A DNA stretch of 9,992 nucleotides from CAYZPE01 sp964626625 (GTDB taxonomy: Bacteria > Patescibacteriota > Minisyncoccia > Phycocordibacterales > CAYZPE01), in NCBI GenBank assembly GCA_964626625.1, contig CAZVFV010000026.1, forward strand, positions 1 through 9,992, read 5' to 3'. Position numbers and translations under genes: made by a program. Below are positions 1 to 7,164 of this stretch, piece after piece; position 1 is the stretch's first letter; each line of letters begins with the position of its first letter. Below the pieces are notes generated by a model. The model was not told where the DNA came from and did not search any database. It was given only the letters and a program-made list of their open reading frames with translations.

Positions 1-84
1 AACAAAGATACAAACATATTTTAATTATACGTCATATTATACTTAACTTAACACTTGCATCAAACAAAAGGAAACGACAAGATT

Positions 85-140
85 TAAAAAGGGGGCTTTG
101 TTCGTAATCCAAACTATGATGCTTCTGACTCCCCTTTTTA
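85..140. repeat. Perfect 10-bp inverted repeat, 36-base loop
   Basis: TAAAAAGGGG at 85-94 is the exact reverse complement of CCCCTTTTTA at 131-140. The arms sit at the upstream edge of the GC-richer remnant and could fold into a hairpin. They could be a relic of a mobile-element end or a protein-binding palindrome. They do not look like a standard terminator, because the loop is 36 bases and no extended T run follows beyond the arm itself. Confidence 0.4.
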
Positions 141-431
141 TAACCTGCATATATCCATAAGCGGTAGCAGTAAAAATCACCATCAACACCGCACTTTCAC
201 CTTCAACATCGCCATCAACGACCCAAACCTTTCCCGATTTGACGCACCGCAACTCTGCAGCGGAATAAATGCAGTAATTGATCTGGATACAAAGTTTGTC
301 CTATCAGTAGCTGCGGCAGATATTGGCAAGCTGGAGGAATTGTGGTGATGCTGGTGAAGGTTGGGTTGGGATAGTTTGTTTTGTACAAGCCGGATTTTGA
401 GAAGTTGTTTGGCAAAAGAGCCTGTTTTTAG
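88..431 (+). pseudogene. Decayed protein-coding remnant (unrecognised)
   Basis: The frame beginning at 88 is open for 86 codons with no ATG and reads like a real protein (for example SPFYNLHISISGSS, FTFNIAIND, SVAAADIGKLEEL) before a TGA at 346. Shifting frame near that stop gives a further protein-like stretch (MLVKVGLG, a TAG at 372-374, then FVLYKPDFEKLFGKRACF) that ends at TAG 429-431. The stretch is visibly richer in GC than the operon downstream: 29 of 60 bases in 181-240 are G or C. I infer a gene remnant that has lost its start and gained at least one frameshift and one stop. No family is recognised. A minus-strand open frame also crosses 183-437, but its protein is of low quality. 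The first 87 bases of the window hold nothing I can assign. Low confidence. Confidence 0.25.
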
Positions 432-540
432 TGACAAGCTATTTCAGGACAAGACACTGTTTGACTGGAATTTCCACTTTAATGAACAAACAAATGATTA
501 TAATAAAAGCCGAAACCACTTTTTAAAAGACGGCAAAGAC

Positions 541-1176
541 ATGGCTACATTCGAAACCGCTTATAGCAGCAAAACCAATGAATGCACTCCCCAACAAATT
601 GAAGAGGTTAATATTGCTCAGGATAAAATAAGGGCAATAAAAGAATCAGAGCCTAATCAAGCTAGAATACTCAACGACATAATAGGAAAAAAAATGGGAC
701 AATGGACATTCAGATATTCATCTGAAATTCAAAATGCTACCATAACGAATACTTACAGAAGTGATAACTCAAACGAATATGCAATGGAGTTTTTACTGCA
801 AGATTATAATACACAAAATATGTTTCATGCAAAAGCCATAATTATTTATACAAATGACTTAAATACTGGATGGAATTATACGTCGATACGAAACACCTTA
901 TACGAATCTTATGTGAATGCAGAACAAAATTTTAATGGTAGCGAATTAGTTGTAATCTCAAAGTATGCATATTTGTATGAACTACCAGATGCTAACGCTA
1001 AAATAAATTTAGGGTTTAACAAGGGTAGTAAAACACCTTGTTTTGAGATAGTCAATGGTTTTGTTAAAACAACTTATAAGTACAAGAAAGCATCACATGT
1101 AGGTGGGATATTATTAAGCGATCTGGATTATTCAGATTTTATTTCTCCACCAGTGACAAATAGTCAAATTAAATAA
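541..1176 (+). CDS. Hypothetical protein, possibly N-terminally truncated
   Basis: A 211-residue protein from ATG 541, or 271 residues if the TTG at 361 is used; the frame is open back to 358. ATG 541 is preferred because TTG starts are unusual in this group and the stretch 361-431 overlaps the neighbouring remnant in another frame. However, residues encoded by 432-540 (FDWNFHFNEQTNDYN) still look protein-like, so the true gene may have lost its 5' end. The protein is soluble, with no signal peptide or membrane segment. It has a helical first part (TPQQIEEVNIAQDKIRAIKE), then a mixed alpha/beta part rich in Tyr and Asn (GQWTFRYSSEI, NMFHAKAIIIYTNDL). I recognise no family and propose no function. 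It lies between two pieces of genetic debris, with no gene near enough downstream to share an operon. Alternative: the body of a broken larger gene. Confidence 0.5.
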   Translation: MATFETAYSSKTNECTPQQIEEVNIAQDKIRAIKESEPNQARILNDIIGKKMGQWTFRYSSEIQNATITNTYRSDNSNEYAMEFLLQDYNTQNMFHAKAIIIYTNDLNTGWNYTSIRNTLYESYVNAEQNFNGSELVVISKYAYLYELPDANAKINLGFNKGSKTPCFEIVNGFVKTTYKYKKASHVGGILLSDLDYSDFISPPVTNSQIK

Positions 1177-1234
1177 CTATTAATTATACTTTAACCCACA
1201 TTGCTGGATATTCCAACCAAACAGACTCCACTTC

Positions 1235-1453
1235 TGCAATCTAAATTGACCCCTCCAAGTTGACTGTCATCTTTGATTTATTAATAGTTGTTTTTTGCAA
1301 CGTTTGGCTAAGTTAGTTTTAATTTTTCAAATCAAATATTTCTTCATTTTCCAGGTGCCTTTTTTTTCTTAATGATTCACCCTTCATTTCAACCCGATGT
1401 CCATCATGTACAATACGGTCTAAAATTGCATCTGCAATGGTTTTTTCTCCAAT
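1235..1453 (-). mobile_element. IS21-family element remnant (end plus istB tail)
   Basis: This segment holds the C-terminal end of an IstB gene on the minus strand and, about 60 bases beyond its stop, a sequence resembling an IS21-family terminus. That terminus begins TG at 1235 and contains TTGACCCCTCCA at 1246-1257, followed by a second GTTGAC. IS21 elements end in TG and often carry multiple terminal repeats. An inverted near-copy (TTAACCCCTCCA, 11 of 12 bases) lies at 1769-1758. The istA gene and most of istB are absent, so the element cannot move by itself. The exact outer boundary is inferred and no target-site duplication was identified. Confidence 0.5.
1319..1453 (-). pseudogene. istB: IstB C-terminal fragment (IS21 helper ATPase)
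   Basis: Reading the minus strand from 1453 to the TAA at 1321-1319 gives 44 residues that start IGEKTIADAILDRIVHDGHR and continue VEMKGESLRKKR. This matches the conserved C-terminus of IstB, the AAA+ ATPase that assists the IstA transposase of IS21-family elements (family consensus close to IGEPTIADAILDRLVHNAHR...GESMRK). Family members have roughly 250 residues, so about five sixths is missing, including the Walker motifs. The homology breaks at 1453/1454, where a TAG is the next upstream codon, directly beside the primase fragment on the other strand. Non-functional. Confidence 0.85.
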
Positions 1454-1475
1454 CTAATTGAACTCATGTAATTTC

Positions 1476-1769
1476 ATGAATGAATATCTCACAAATCAAA
1501 TTCAAATCTTCAAAACTTTATTCAAAGGGAGAGAAGATGTATTTGTAATTCGTTGGGAGAAAGCGAATAAGAGTGGTTACATGCCTGCATACTTTTATGA
1601 CCCGTATATGTATCGGGCACACAAAATGAAAGGTGGCACTTTTCAGAATTATAATGACAAAAGTTATTTAAAACTCACAGACCAAACAATTGCCAAACAC
1701 TTAAACGGAGAACAACACATTGGTATTTATCCTTTGCTGCCAGACAACACCTCATGCTGGAGGGGTTAA
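1476..1769 (+). pseudogene. TOTE-type AEP primase N-terminal fragment
   Basis: The frame from ATG 1476 (open from 1458) encodes 97 residues. They contain IFKTLFKGREDVFVIRWEK, NKSGYMPAY, SYLKLTDQTIAKHLNGEQ and HIGIYPLLPDNTS. These are the successive conserved blocks at the N-terminus of the archaeo-eukaryotic-type primase domain of the TOTE conflict systems, usually fused to a helicase in proteins several times longer. The expected continuation after the DNTS block (W-F-x-A-x-D-F-D, with catalytic acidic residues) is missing: the frame changes to CWRG and stops. The missing part coincides with the IS-end motif at 1758-1769. The fragment therefore lacks its active site and is presumed dead. Family assignment is from remembered motifs. 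Confidence 0.65.
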
Positions 1770-1810
1770 GTTATTTCCCCCCCATTTTACCATACTTTAT
1801 ATGTAGAATT

Positions 1811-1826
1811 TGGCACAAGTATTGCA
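1811..1826 (+). promoter_or_regulatory. Sigma-54 (RpoN) -24/-12 promoter candidate
   Basis: TGGCAC at 1811-1816, five bases, then TTGCA at 1822-1826. The invariant GG (1812-1813) and GC (1824-1825) are separated by exactly ten bases, as the sigma-54 consensus TGGCAC-N5-TTGC requires. Transcription would begin near 1837 and leave a leader of roughly 205 bases before the SPFH gene. An AAA+ enhancer-binding protein would be needed, and its upstream site would fall in the IS/primase debris. No such site was identified. The match is close to ideal, but whether this organism has RpoN is unknown. Confidence 0.55.
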
Positions 1827-1852
1827 CTCATTAAAATTAATGTATTAGATGA

Positions 1853-1886
1853 TTTGCTAATTACATGAAATAATTTTGTATATTTG
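1853..1886 (+). promoter_or_regulatory. Bacteroidota sigma-A-type promoter candidate
   Basis: TTTG at 1853-1856 and TATATTTG at 1879-1886 match the Bacteroidota -33 (TTTG) and -7 (TAnnTTTG) elements. The spacer is 22 bases, slightly longer than the usual 19-21. It would start the operon transcript near 1893. It could supply basal expression beside the sigma-54 site. In such an AT-rich stretch a chance match is quite possible. Confidence 0.3.
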
Positions 1887-2040
1887 AAACCCTGTAAGCC
1901 CACAACTTGCTGGATTGTTTTCTTTGACCCAATACACAATTGAATACCTGATTTGCAGCGCTCCGGATAATTAAATTAAAATTTGATTGGTTTAAAGTTG
2001 AAGTCAATATTTTAAAGAAGTATAGTTTAAATTTTAATAT

Positions 2041-3279
2041 ATGGCTGTAATTGACCTGGTTAAATGGGATCCACAAGGACCTGTTACTTTATTTGCTTAC
2101 AAATTTCCGGCAAATAATCTGAGTACTTATACGCAACTCATCGTACAAGAGACGCAAGAAGCGGTATTATTCTCAAAGGGTCGAATGGTGGGAAAGTTTG
2201 GTCCCGGTAAATATACTTTAAACACTGAAAATCTACCAGTTCTTCGTAATTTATTTGGTTTGCCATTTGGTCAAAAAAATCCATTTACAGCTGAAGTTTG
2301 GTTTGTAAATAAAGTGTGGACATTTAATATTGATTGGAATATTGATAGAATGGATATTCATGATGCAGATTATAATACTGGTATTCCGCTTGTAGCAAAG
2401 GGGACTTATGGTCTTAAAATTGAAGATGCAGAGCGGTTTTTATTAAAAATTGTAGGGACAAAAAATGTTTTCGATCAACATGATCTAACAGATCAATTTT
2501 ATGGTGAATTTTCCTCTAAAACGAAATCTATATTAATGCAAGAAATGATGGCAAATAAAATTGGCATAAAACAAATTTCTGCATTCTTAGATTACCTATC
2601 AGAAAAACTGCGGTCAAACATGGCAACTTTTTGGCAAAATATTGGTTTTGACTTAACTAAATTTTATATAACAAGTATTGAGGTAGATGGGACTACGGTT
2701 GAAGGTAAGCGCATACTAGAAGCTATTTCAAGGCAAAGTGCACAGTCTATTGGAGGCTACACATGGCAACAATCCCAAGTATTTGAGGTTGCCAAAGATG
2801 CCTTTACCGGGTTAAACAATGATTCAGGTTTATTGGGTGTAATAATAGCATCCAATATGATGAATGGATTAGGAAACGGCATAATGCAAACACCGGAAAT
2901 TAAGCAAACATTTTCGAAAAATAATGATGATGGAAACGTTAACCAAAATTTAAATAGTGGAAAGGAAATTTATTGTTCAAATTGTTCAAACAAGTTTTCA
3001 AACAATTTAAGATTTTGCCCGGGCTGTGGAGATGAATATAACCCCTGTCCCAAATGTGGTACTGATAATGACAAATCTGCAAAACGATGTGTCAGTTGTG
3101 GAAATGCATTGTCCTCGTCTCAACAAATGTGTTTAAATTGTAATAGCGTATTAGACTCTAGTGATGAATTTTGTGGAAATTGCGGAAAATCGGTAAATGA
3201 AGATAAATGCACCCGTTGCGGCTCTGTATTAACTACTCAAAGTAAGTTTTGCCCAAAATGCGGCCAAAAAAATTCTTAA
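2041..3279 (+). CDS. SPFH protein with four C-terminal zinc ribbons (YdjI/COG4260 type)
   Basis: A 412-residue protein. Residues 1-250 follow the COG4260 'virion core protein-like' SPFH family in order: VIDLVKWD at the N-terminus, QLIVQETQEAVLFSKGRMV, FGPGKYTLNTENLPVL, NPFTAEVWFVN, VAKGTYGLKI, KIVGT and DLTKFYITSIEV. A helical stretch, a Gly/Met-rich linker and a polar linker follow. Four CxxC-x10-CxxC zinc ribbons come next: Cys 312/315/326/329, 336/339/350/353, 364/367/378/381 and 390/393/404/407, all 16 cysteines present. There is no signal peptide or obvious membrane span, so it probably assembles on the cytoplasmic membrane face. Family members oligomerise like stomatin/flotillin; Bacillus YdjI links PspA to the membrane. 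The start is fixed by the family N-terminus, with A/T-rich sequence instead of a Shine-Dalgarno. First gene of the operon, 18 bases before the next. Four ribbons is more than I expect for this family. Confidence 0.92.
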   Translation: MAVIDLVKWDPQGPVTLFAYKFPANNLSTYTQLIVQETQEAVLFSKGRMVGKFGPGKYTLNTENLPVLRNLFGLPFGQKNPFTAEVWFVNKVWTFNIDWNIDRMDIHDADYNTGIPLVAKGTYGLKIEDAERFLLKIVGTKNVFDQHDLTDQFYGEFSSKTKSILMQEMMANKIGIKQISAFLDYLSEKLRSNMATFWQNIGFDLTKFYITSIEVDGTTVEGKRILEAISRQSAQSIGGYTWQQSQVFEVAKDAFTGLNNDSGLLGVIIASNMMNGLGNGIMQTPEIKQTFSKNNDDGNVNQNLNSGKEIYCSNCSNKFSNNLRFCPGCGDEYNPCPKCGTDNDKSAKRCVSCGNALSSSQQMCLNCNSVLDSSDEFCGNCGKSVNEDKCTRCGSVLTTQSKFCPKCGQKNS

Positions 3280-3297
3280 TGCAAAATAACATACTCG

Positions 3298-4008
3298 ATG
3301 ATAAAAAATAAAATACTTTCAAGTTTATTGCTGACAGTTGGCGAGGCAATCATAATTCTTTGCTTTTTATATTTTGGGCGAAACAGCGATATATCAATTT
3401 TATCACTTAATATAGTTGTTACTTCAATAGTCTATCTCATTTTATTTATTGATACAGTCTCGCCTCTAGTAATATTTAAAGATAAATCACAACTGCCTGC
3501 GGGATCTATTGGAATAAGATGGTTCTTTACTTTTTTTTATATCCTGTTTGCATTAATTGTAATGGTGGTATTCAATCTAATATTCAATATTAATATTGTT
3601 AGCCAACTTTTAATTCATGGCATTTTGTTTTTTATGTTACTACTTGGTTTTTATTTTGGATTTTCATCCTCACAAAATGTCGATTCAGTAATGGCAGAAG
3701 AGAACAAAACGCGTGTTCAGCTTGGGGAAATGCAAATATCTACAAAAGAGGTCGTTGCCAAATTAGAGCAGATGAAAAACATGCCTCCTGAATTTCTTTT
3801 AAGAATGAAAGTCCTTTTGGAAAATTTGCGTTTTATCTCCCCTTCAAATACTTTAGAAGCATCGAATTTGGAAGAAAGTTATTTAATGGAAATTGTAAAA
3901 TTAAAGGATTGCCTAATCGATTTCTCCCCTAATATTTCTGATGTAATTACCTGTATAGAAAATTGCGAATCGCGGTACAAAGATAGAAAACTGGTTTATT
4001 CTAACTAA
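3298..4008 (+). CDS. Four-helix integral membrane protein with helical cytoplasmic tail
   Basis: A 236-residue protein with four predicted membrane segments near residues 7-26, 35-59, 74-97 and 102-122. A soluble, probably helical tail of about 110 residues follows (for example STKEVVAKLEQMKNMPPEF and a Cys-containing C-terminus). An even number of helices places both termini on the same side, probably the cytoplasm (N-terminal MIKNK is basic), so the tail could contact the SPFH protein encoded just upstream. No enzyme motif is visible. It lies 18 bases after the SPFH gene and 15 before the coiled-coil gene. The position resembles that of the membrane protein partners (YdjG/YdjH) in the Bacillus ydjFGHI operon, but I see no sequence match that would prove kinship. 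No family recognised. Confidence 0.85.
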   Translation: MIKNKILSSLLLTVGEAIIILCFLYFGRNSDISILSLNIVVTSIVYLILFIDTVSPLVIFKDKSQLPAGSIGIRWFFTFFYILFALIVMVVFNLIFNINIVSQLLIHGILFFMLLLGFYFGFSSSQNVDSVMAEENKTRVQLGEMQISTKEVVAKLEQMKNMPPEFLLRMKVLLENLRFISPSNTLEASNLEESYLMEIVKLKDCLIDFSPNISDVITCIENCESRYKDRKLVYSN

Positions 4009-4023
4009 TTTAAAATAACACAC

Positions 4024-6237
4024 ATGAAAGGAAAAATATTTTCAGAATCTTCAAATATATACCAGGATCAAGCAAAGATATTATTTAATTATTATCAGCA
4101 AGTTGCAGATAGGATTGTCGAGGAGGAAGAAAGAATTGAAAAAGAGATTTCTGTTCTGGAGGAAGAGCATACTGCATTAATGCATGATCTTGCAAATGCA
4201 AAAATGTGGAAATGGATTTTATGTATACTAATCATACCATTTATTATTTTTCAGATTAGGGAAAATAATTTAAAAAAGCAAATTCTTGTTTTGGATGGAA
4301 GAATTGAAGAATTTCAAAATATGCATAAAGAAATTTTCCGCGACTATAAGGTTACTAAATTAGGTATTGCATATGTACCTATTGCTGAACAAATAAAATA
4401 TGAGAATAAAAGTTTTATTGTTGATCATACTGGAATGGTTGGCCAATCAGAAGTGAAATTGCAATTGTCAAAACAAAACGATTTATTAATTGACAACATT
4501 GCAAAATTGGAAAAATTGACAGCAGAGGCACCTTTGGTGGAAACTTCCATTGATACTGAAGAGGTCAATACGCAACAATATTCCCGTTCGATTCAACAAA
4601 TAAATCAACATGATTATTTTGGTAAACTTGATCGAACCCTTCGTACAATTTCATTTTGTATGGACGACCTGGATATAACCTCGGTTTCGCTACCATTAGT
4701 TACAGCAAACAGCAGCTTTCTGCAATTTATAAAAGAATTTGCAACATTTGATATTCCAAAAGGTGCCCCTTCTTTTGAAATATTTGATACAAATAAAAAT
4801 ACAATTGATATCGCAAAATTCGAGAAATTAAATAAGTTAAAAGATTCATTATCGAGGGATACGGCAAAATTTGAGGATGTTTTAAAAAGTCTTATGATTA
4901 CTATGGCTAATTCAGTTCAGGCAATTACTGCCCTGAAAATTGCATCAAGTAATAAAATAGTGATGGAATCTAATAAGATACTTTATAAAATATTAAAATC
5001 ACCCTATAACCATTATTCGCCTGTATTAGAAGCAATGGAAATTGAAAGAATTAGAAATGAAAGTTTTAACTATGGTGAAACTGTTCAGGATTATATCCCT
5101 TTTCAATTAAAACCTAGTTCCCGTGTTAAATATAATTTACTTTCAGATACTTGGGTAGCTGAGGATGGAAGTACTACAAATTTTCCATTTGGAGTGCATC
5201 AGATCATGGAGGAGATAGTTAGTCCTATGGTTCAAAATTTAATGCAGGAAACAAGAATCGAACGGCTTAAAATATATAATCACATAAAGGATCAAAAAGT
5301 TAGCTATTTGAATAAATGGCATCAAGATACGGAAGATTTTTATGGCAGGAACAGAGCTGAAAGTGCTGATTTGATTAATCTTATGCGGGAAAGTTTGAGA
5401 GATTATGTGGCGGCATATAATACGATGATGTCACTAAAGAATACAGAAGGAAGTATGCAAAAATCCGGTGGATCACTTGATTCAACTGTCGTTTCTGCAA
5501 ATAACAATTCAGCGGAGGTTTTTGCAGTTTTTGAAGCACAATCAAAAGATTTTCATAATGTTCAAATGGAATTCGAAAATTACATGGACCGCCTTAAGGA
5601 AGACATTGATCAAAAAGCTGAAAAATTTGAGCATATAGATTATTACGATGCTTTATTAAGGGATGGGAATTCTAGGGATACGGCTGTAGCTTCAAATTCT
5701 CTGTATGAACTTGAAGAAAGACGCAAGCCACTAATTTCTGTAAACCCACTATTTGCAAAGGTTTCCGTAATGCCTCCTGAACCAAATGTGGAAGCGTTAA
5801 CATTTGAACACATTTCCATTAATCTTCCTAAAATTGCGCGAAATACTCTAAAAGGACTAAACAAAGATTTAAATATTCAAATGGAAAACGAAGTGGAGGA
5901 GAAAGAAAGAATGTCAAATTTGGAAACAAAAAATATTGTTTTTAAACATGATAATGAAACAATTATTCCTGAAAGTAATAAGACTATAAAATCTGAATTG
6001 ACTGATGACAAAAACAAAGTTGAGGAATTCGACAAAAAAGACGCCGAAAATTTTAATAATATATCATTAAAGGAAATTGCAACTGACGAAATTGTTAAAA
6101 AAACAGAATTAGAAATGAATGAGGAACAGGACACACCAAAAATTAGTAGTGAGAAATTAGAATGTCCTTCCTGTTCAAACACTATTCAAGTAGATGACTT
6201 TTTTTGTGAGAATTGTGGTTATAAACTTAAAAAATAA
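4024..6237 (+). CDS. Large coiled-coil, single-span membrane protein with C-terminal zinc ribbon
   Basis: A 737-residue protein. Residues ~14-60 form a charged coiled coil (QVADRIVEEEERIEKEISVL). A hydrophobic span covers about 62-78 (WKWILCILIIPFIIFQI), and a second coiled coil covers ~80-105. A long mostly helical body (110-600) contains short conserved-looking stretches such as SPYNHYSPVLEAMEIERI and LLSDTWVAEDGSTTNFPFG. A highly charged, Lys/Glu-rich linker (about 620-710) precedes a terminal zinc ribbon with Cys 714/717/728/731. Span and body suggest a membrane-anchored scaffold; the ribbon echoes those on the SPFH protein. No catalytic motif is seen and no family is recognised. It ends three bases before the next gene, so translation is probably coupled. 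Two minus-strand open frames inside it (5643-5864, 5877-6182) look like shadows. Confidence 0.88.
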   Translation: MKGKIFSESSNIYQDQAKILFNYYQQVADRIVEEEERIEKEISVLEEEHTALMHDLANAKMWKWILCILIIPFIIFQIRENNLKKQILVLDGRIEEFQNMHKEIFRDYKVTKLGIAYVPIAEQIKYENKSFIVDHTGMVGQSEVKLQLSKQNDLLIDNIAKLEKLTAEAPLVETSIDTEEVNTQQYSRSIQQINQHDYFGKLDRTLRTISFCMDDLDITSVSLPLVTANSSFLQFIKEFATFDIPKGAPSFEIFDTNKNTIDIAKFEKLNKLKDSLSRDTAKFEDVLKSLMITMANSVQAITALKIASSNKIVMESNKILYKILKSPYNHYSPVLEAMEIERIRNESFNYGETVQDYIPFQLKPSSRVKYNLLSDTWVAEDGSTTNFPFGVHQIMEEIVSPMVQNLMQETRIERLKIYNHIKDQKVSYLNKWHQDTEDFYGRNRAESADLINLMRESLRDYVAAYNTMMSLKNTEGSMQKSGGSLDSTVVSANNNSAEVFAVFEAQSKDFHNVQMEFENYMDRLKEDIDQKAEKFEHIDYYDALLRDGNSRDTAVASNSLYELEERRKPLISVNPLFAKVSVMPPEPNVEALTFEHISINLPKIARNTLKGLNKDLNIQMENEVEEKERMSNLETKNIVFKHDNETIIPESNKTIKSELTDDKNKVEEFDKKDAENFNNISLKEIATDEIVKKTELEMNEEQDTPKISSEKLECPSCSNTIQVDDFFCENCGYKLKK

Positions 6238-6240
6238 AGA

Positions 6241-7155
6241 ATGGCAACTTTTAATTATACTGTTGATACTGGTCCTATGGCCGAAGAAATTGCAAATGTA
6301 TCCAATCATGTGAATGGAACTACGGGTGCAGTAGTTGCAATGCGCACAGCCGTAATAATTGCTGAAGAGAGAGCGTCTGAGTTAATATGCGATAATGTGA
6401 ACAAAGGGTTTTATTCATTAATTCGTTCGCAAATTTCACAAAAAGTTGCTAAACTTCAGAGTGAAGTTGATTCACATTTAATGCAATTAGTGCAACAGAA
6501 AAATGCATTGCTGAATATTCAAAACCGCATGCAGCGAGATTATAATATGATTGCGGGAAGATACATTAAACTTTTTAATGGTCTCAATACAAGTTTAAAA
6601 AATCGAATATTTGCATTAGATAAACCTACAATTGATTTTGCTTGTAATGAAATTGATAAAATTTCAAACAGGTCCAAATACCTTACTGCAACAATACCTG
6701 TTTCTCAAATGGAATCAATCTCTTTAAGCCAGAAAATAATTGCTTCAAATGCAAAACAAAGGGCGTTGTATGTTTTAAACTCTATGAAATGGTTTATTCA
6801 TGAAATGAATTTGCAAAAACTTTTAAATGAGCAGATCCTTATTTCAGATATGGAACTCAAATCAATTGGAAGTGTTTTTATACCTATTGCAATTATGGAG
6901 AGTAACAGAGACTCATCAGCTCAAAAAAATGTTGACATTATTGTTACAACAAAGGAGTTAAATATTAATGTGCAATCTGAAATTTTAAATCGATTGTATT
7001 CAGAATTTAATAAATTTAACTGGTCTCAAAAAAAACCGATTTCAAATGAAATTAGCATTGAGTATAATAAATTGGTTGCAGCATCTATAAAGTCAACGAG
7101 AACCAAAGAGTTGGCTTCAAAATTATTTCAATCTAACAATTTTCAGACTTTTTAA
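6241..7155 (+). CDS. Helical protein, first of a tandem paralog pair
   Basis: A 304-residue protein with no membrane span or signal peptide, predicted mostly alpha-helical. After a short N-terminus it contains DTGPMAEEI, TGAVVAM and a long helix with many Gln/Lys. Then comes a strongly patterned block, residues 100-129: D-Y-N-x-I-x-G-R-Y, F-x-x-L-N-x-x-L, N-R-I-x-x-L-D-x-P. The protein encoded next aligns without gaps from residue 9 to 129 of this one (51 to 171 of the other); 17 of the 30 residues in the patterned block are identical. A later segment (SVFIPIAIMES) corresponds to IIAVPVCFIET in the paralog. I know no family for this block. ATG 6241 lies three bases after the upstream stop, which suggests translational coupling. 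A cytoplasmic structural role is inferred only from context. Confidence 0.88.
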   Translation: MATFNYTVDTGPMAEEIANVSNHVNGTTGAVVAMRTAVIIAEERASELICDNVNKGFYSLIRSQISQKVAKLQSEVDSHLMQLVQQKNALLNIQNRMQRDYNMIAGRYIKLFNGLNTSLKNRIFALDKPTIDFACNEIDKISNRSKYLTATIPVSQMESISLSQKIIASNAKQRALYVLNSMKWFIHEMNLQKLLNEQILISDMELKSIGSVFIPIAIMESNRDSSAQKNVDIIVTTKELNINVQSEILNRLYSEFNKFNWSQKKPISNEISIEYNKLVAASIKSTRTKELASKLFQSNNFQTF

Positions 7156-7164
7156 GATCAACTT

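Larger units (their letters stand above)
1246..1769. repeat. Inverted IS-end motif flanking istB/primase fragments
   Basis: TTGACCCCTCCA at 1246-1257 and TGGAGGGGTTAA at 1758-1769 are inverted copies with one mismatch in 12. Both point inward, as the two terminal repeats of one element would. The interior carries only an istB tail (minus strand) and a primase head (plus strand). Similarity outside the 12-base core is weak, and the distance from the core to a terminal TG differs between the two sides. A single-element interpretation is therefore an inference. Confidence 0.45.

Noticed and set aside
3..10. TATCTTTG on the minus strand, a TAnnTTTG promoter element at the window edge
   Set aside because: No TTTG element lies at the required distance, and nothing downstream on that strand is inside the window.
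346..357. Two in-frame TGA codons between open frames, suggesting TGA read as tryptophan
   Set aside because: All confident genes in the window are complete under the standard code and use TGG for tryptophan. A damaged or frameshifted gene explains the two TGAs more simply.
183..437. Minus-strand open frame of 84 codons
   Set aside because: Its protein is low-complexity (His/Ser runs) and it overlaps a more protein-like plus-strand frame. It is treated as a shadow.
1840..1866. Imperfect hairpin ATGTATTAG...CTAATTACAT just after the presumed sigma-54 start
   Set aside because: The arms pair only with a one-base bulge, the sequence is very AT-rich and no T run follows. It is neither a convincing terminator nor a convincing operator.
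1861..2076. Minus-strand open frame of 71 codons across the promoter region
   Set aside because: It has no recognisable features, overlaps the SPFH start and covers both promoter candidates. It is most likely chance.
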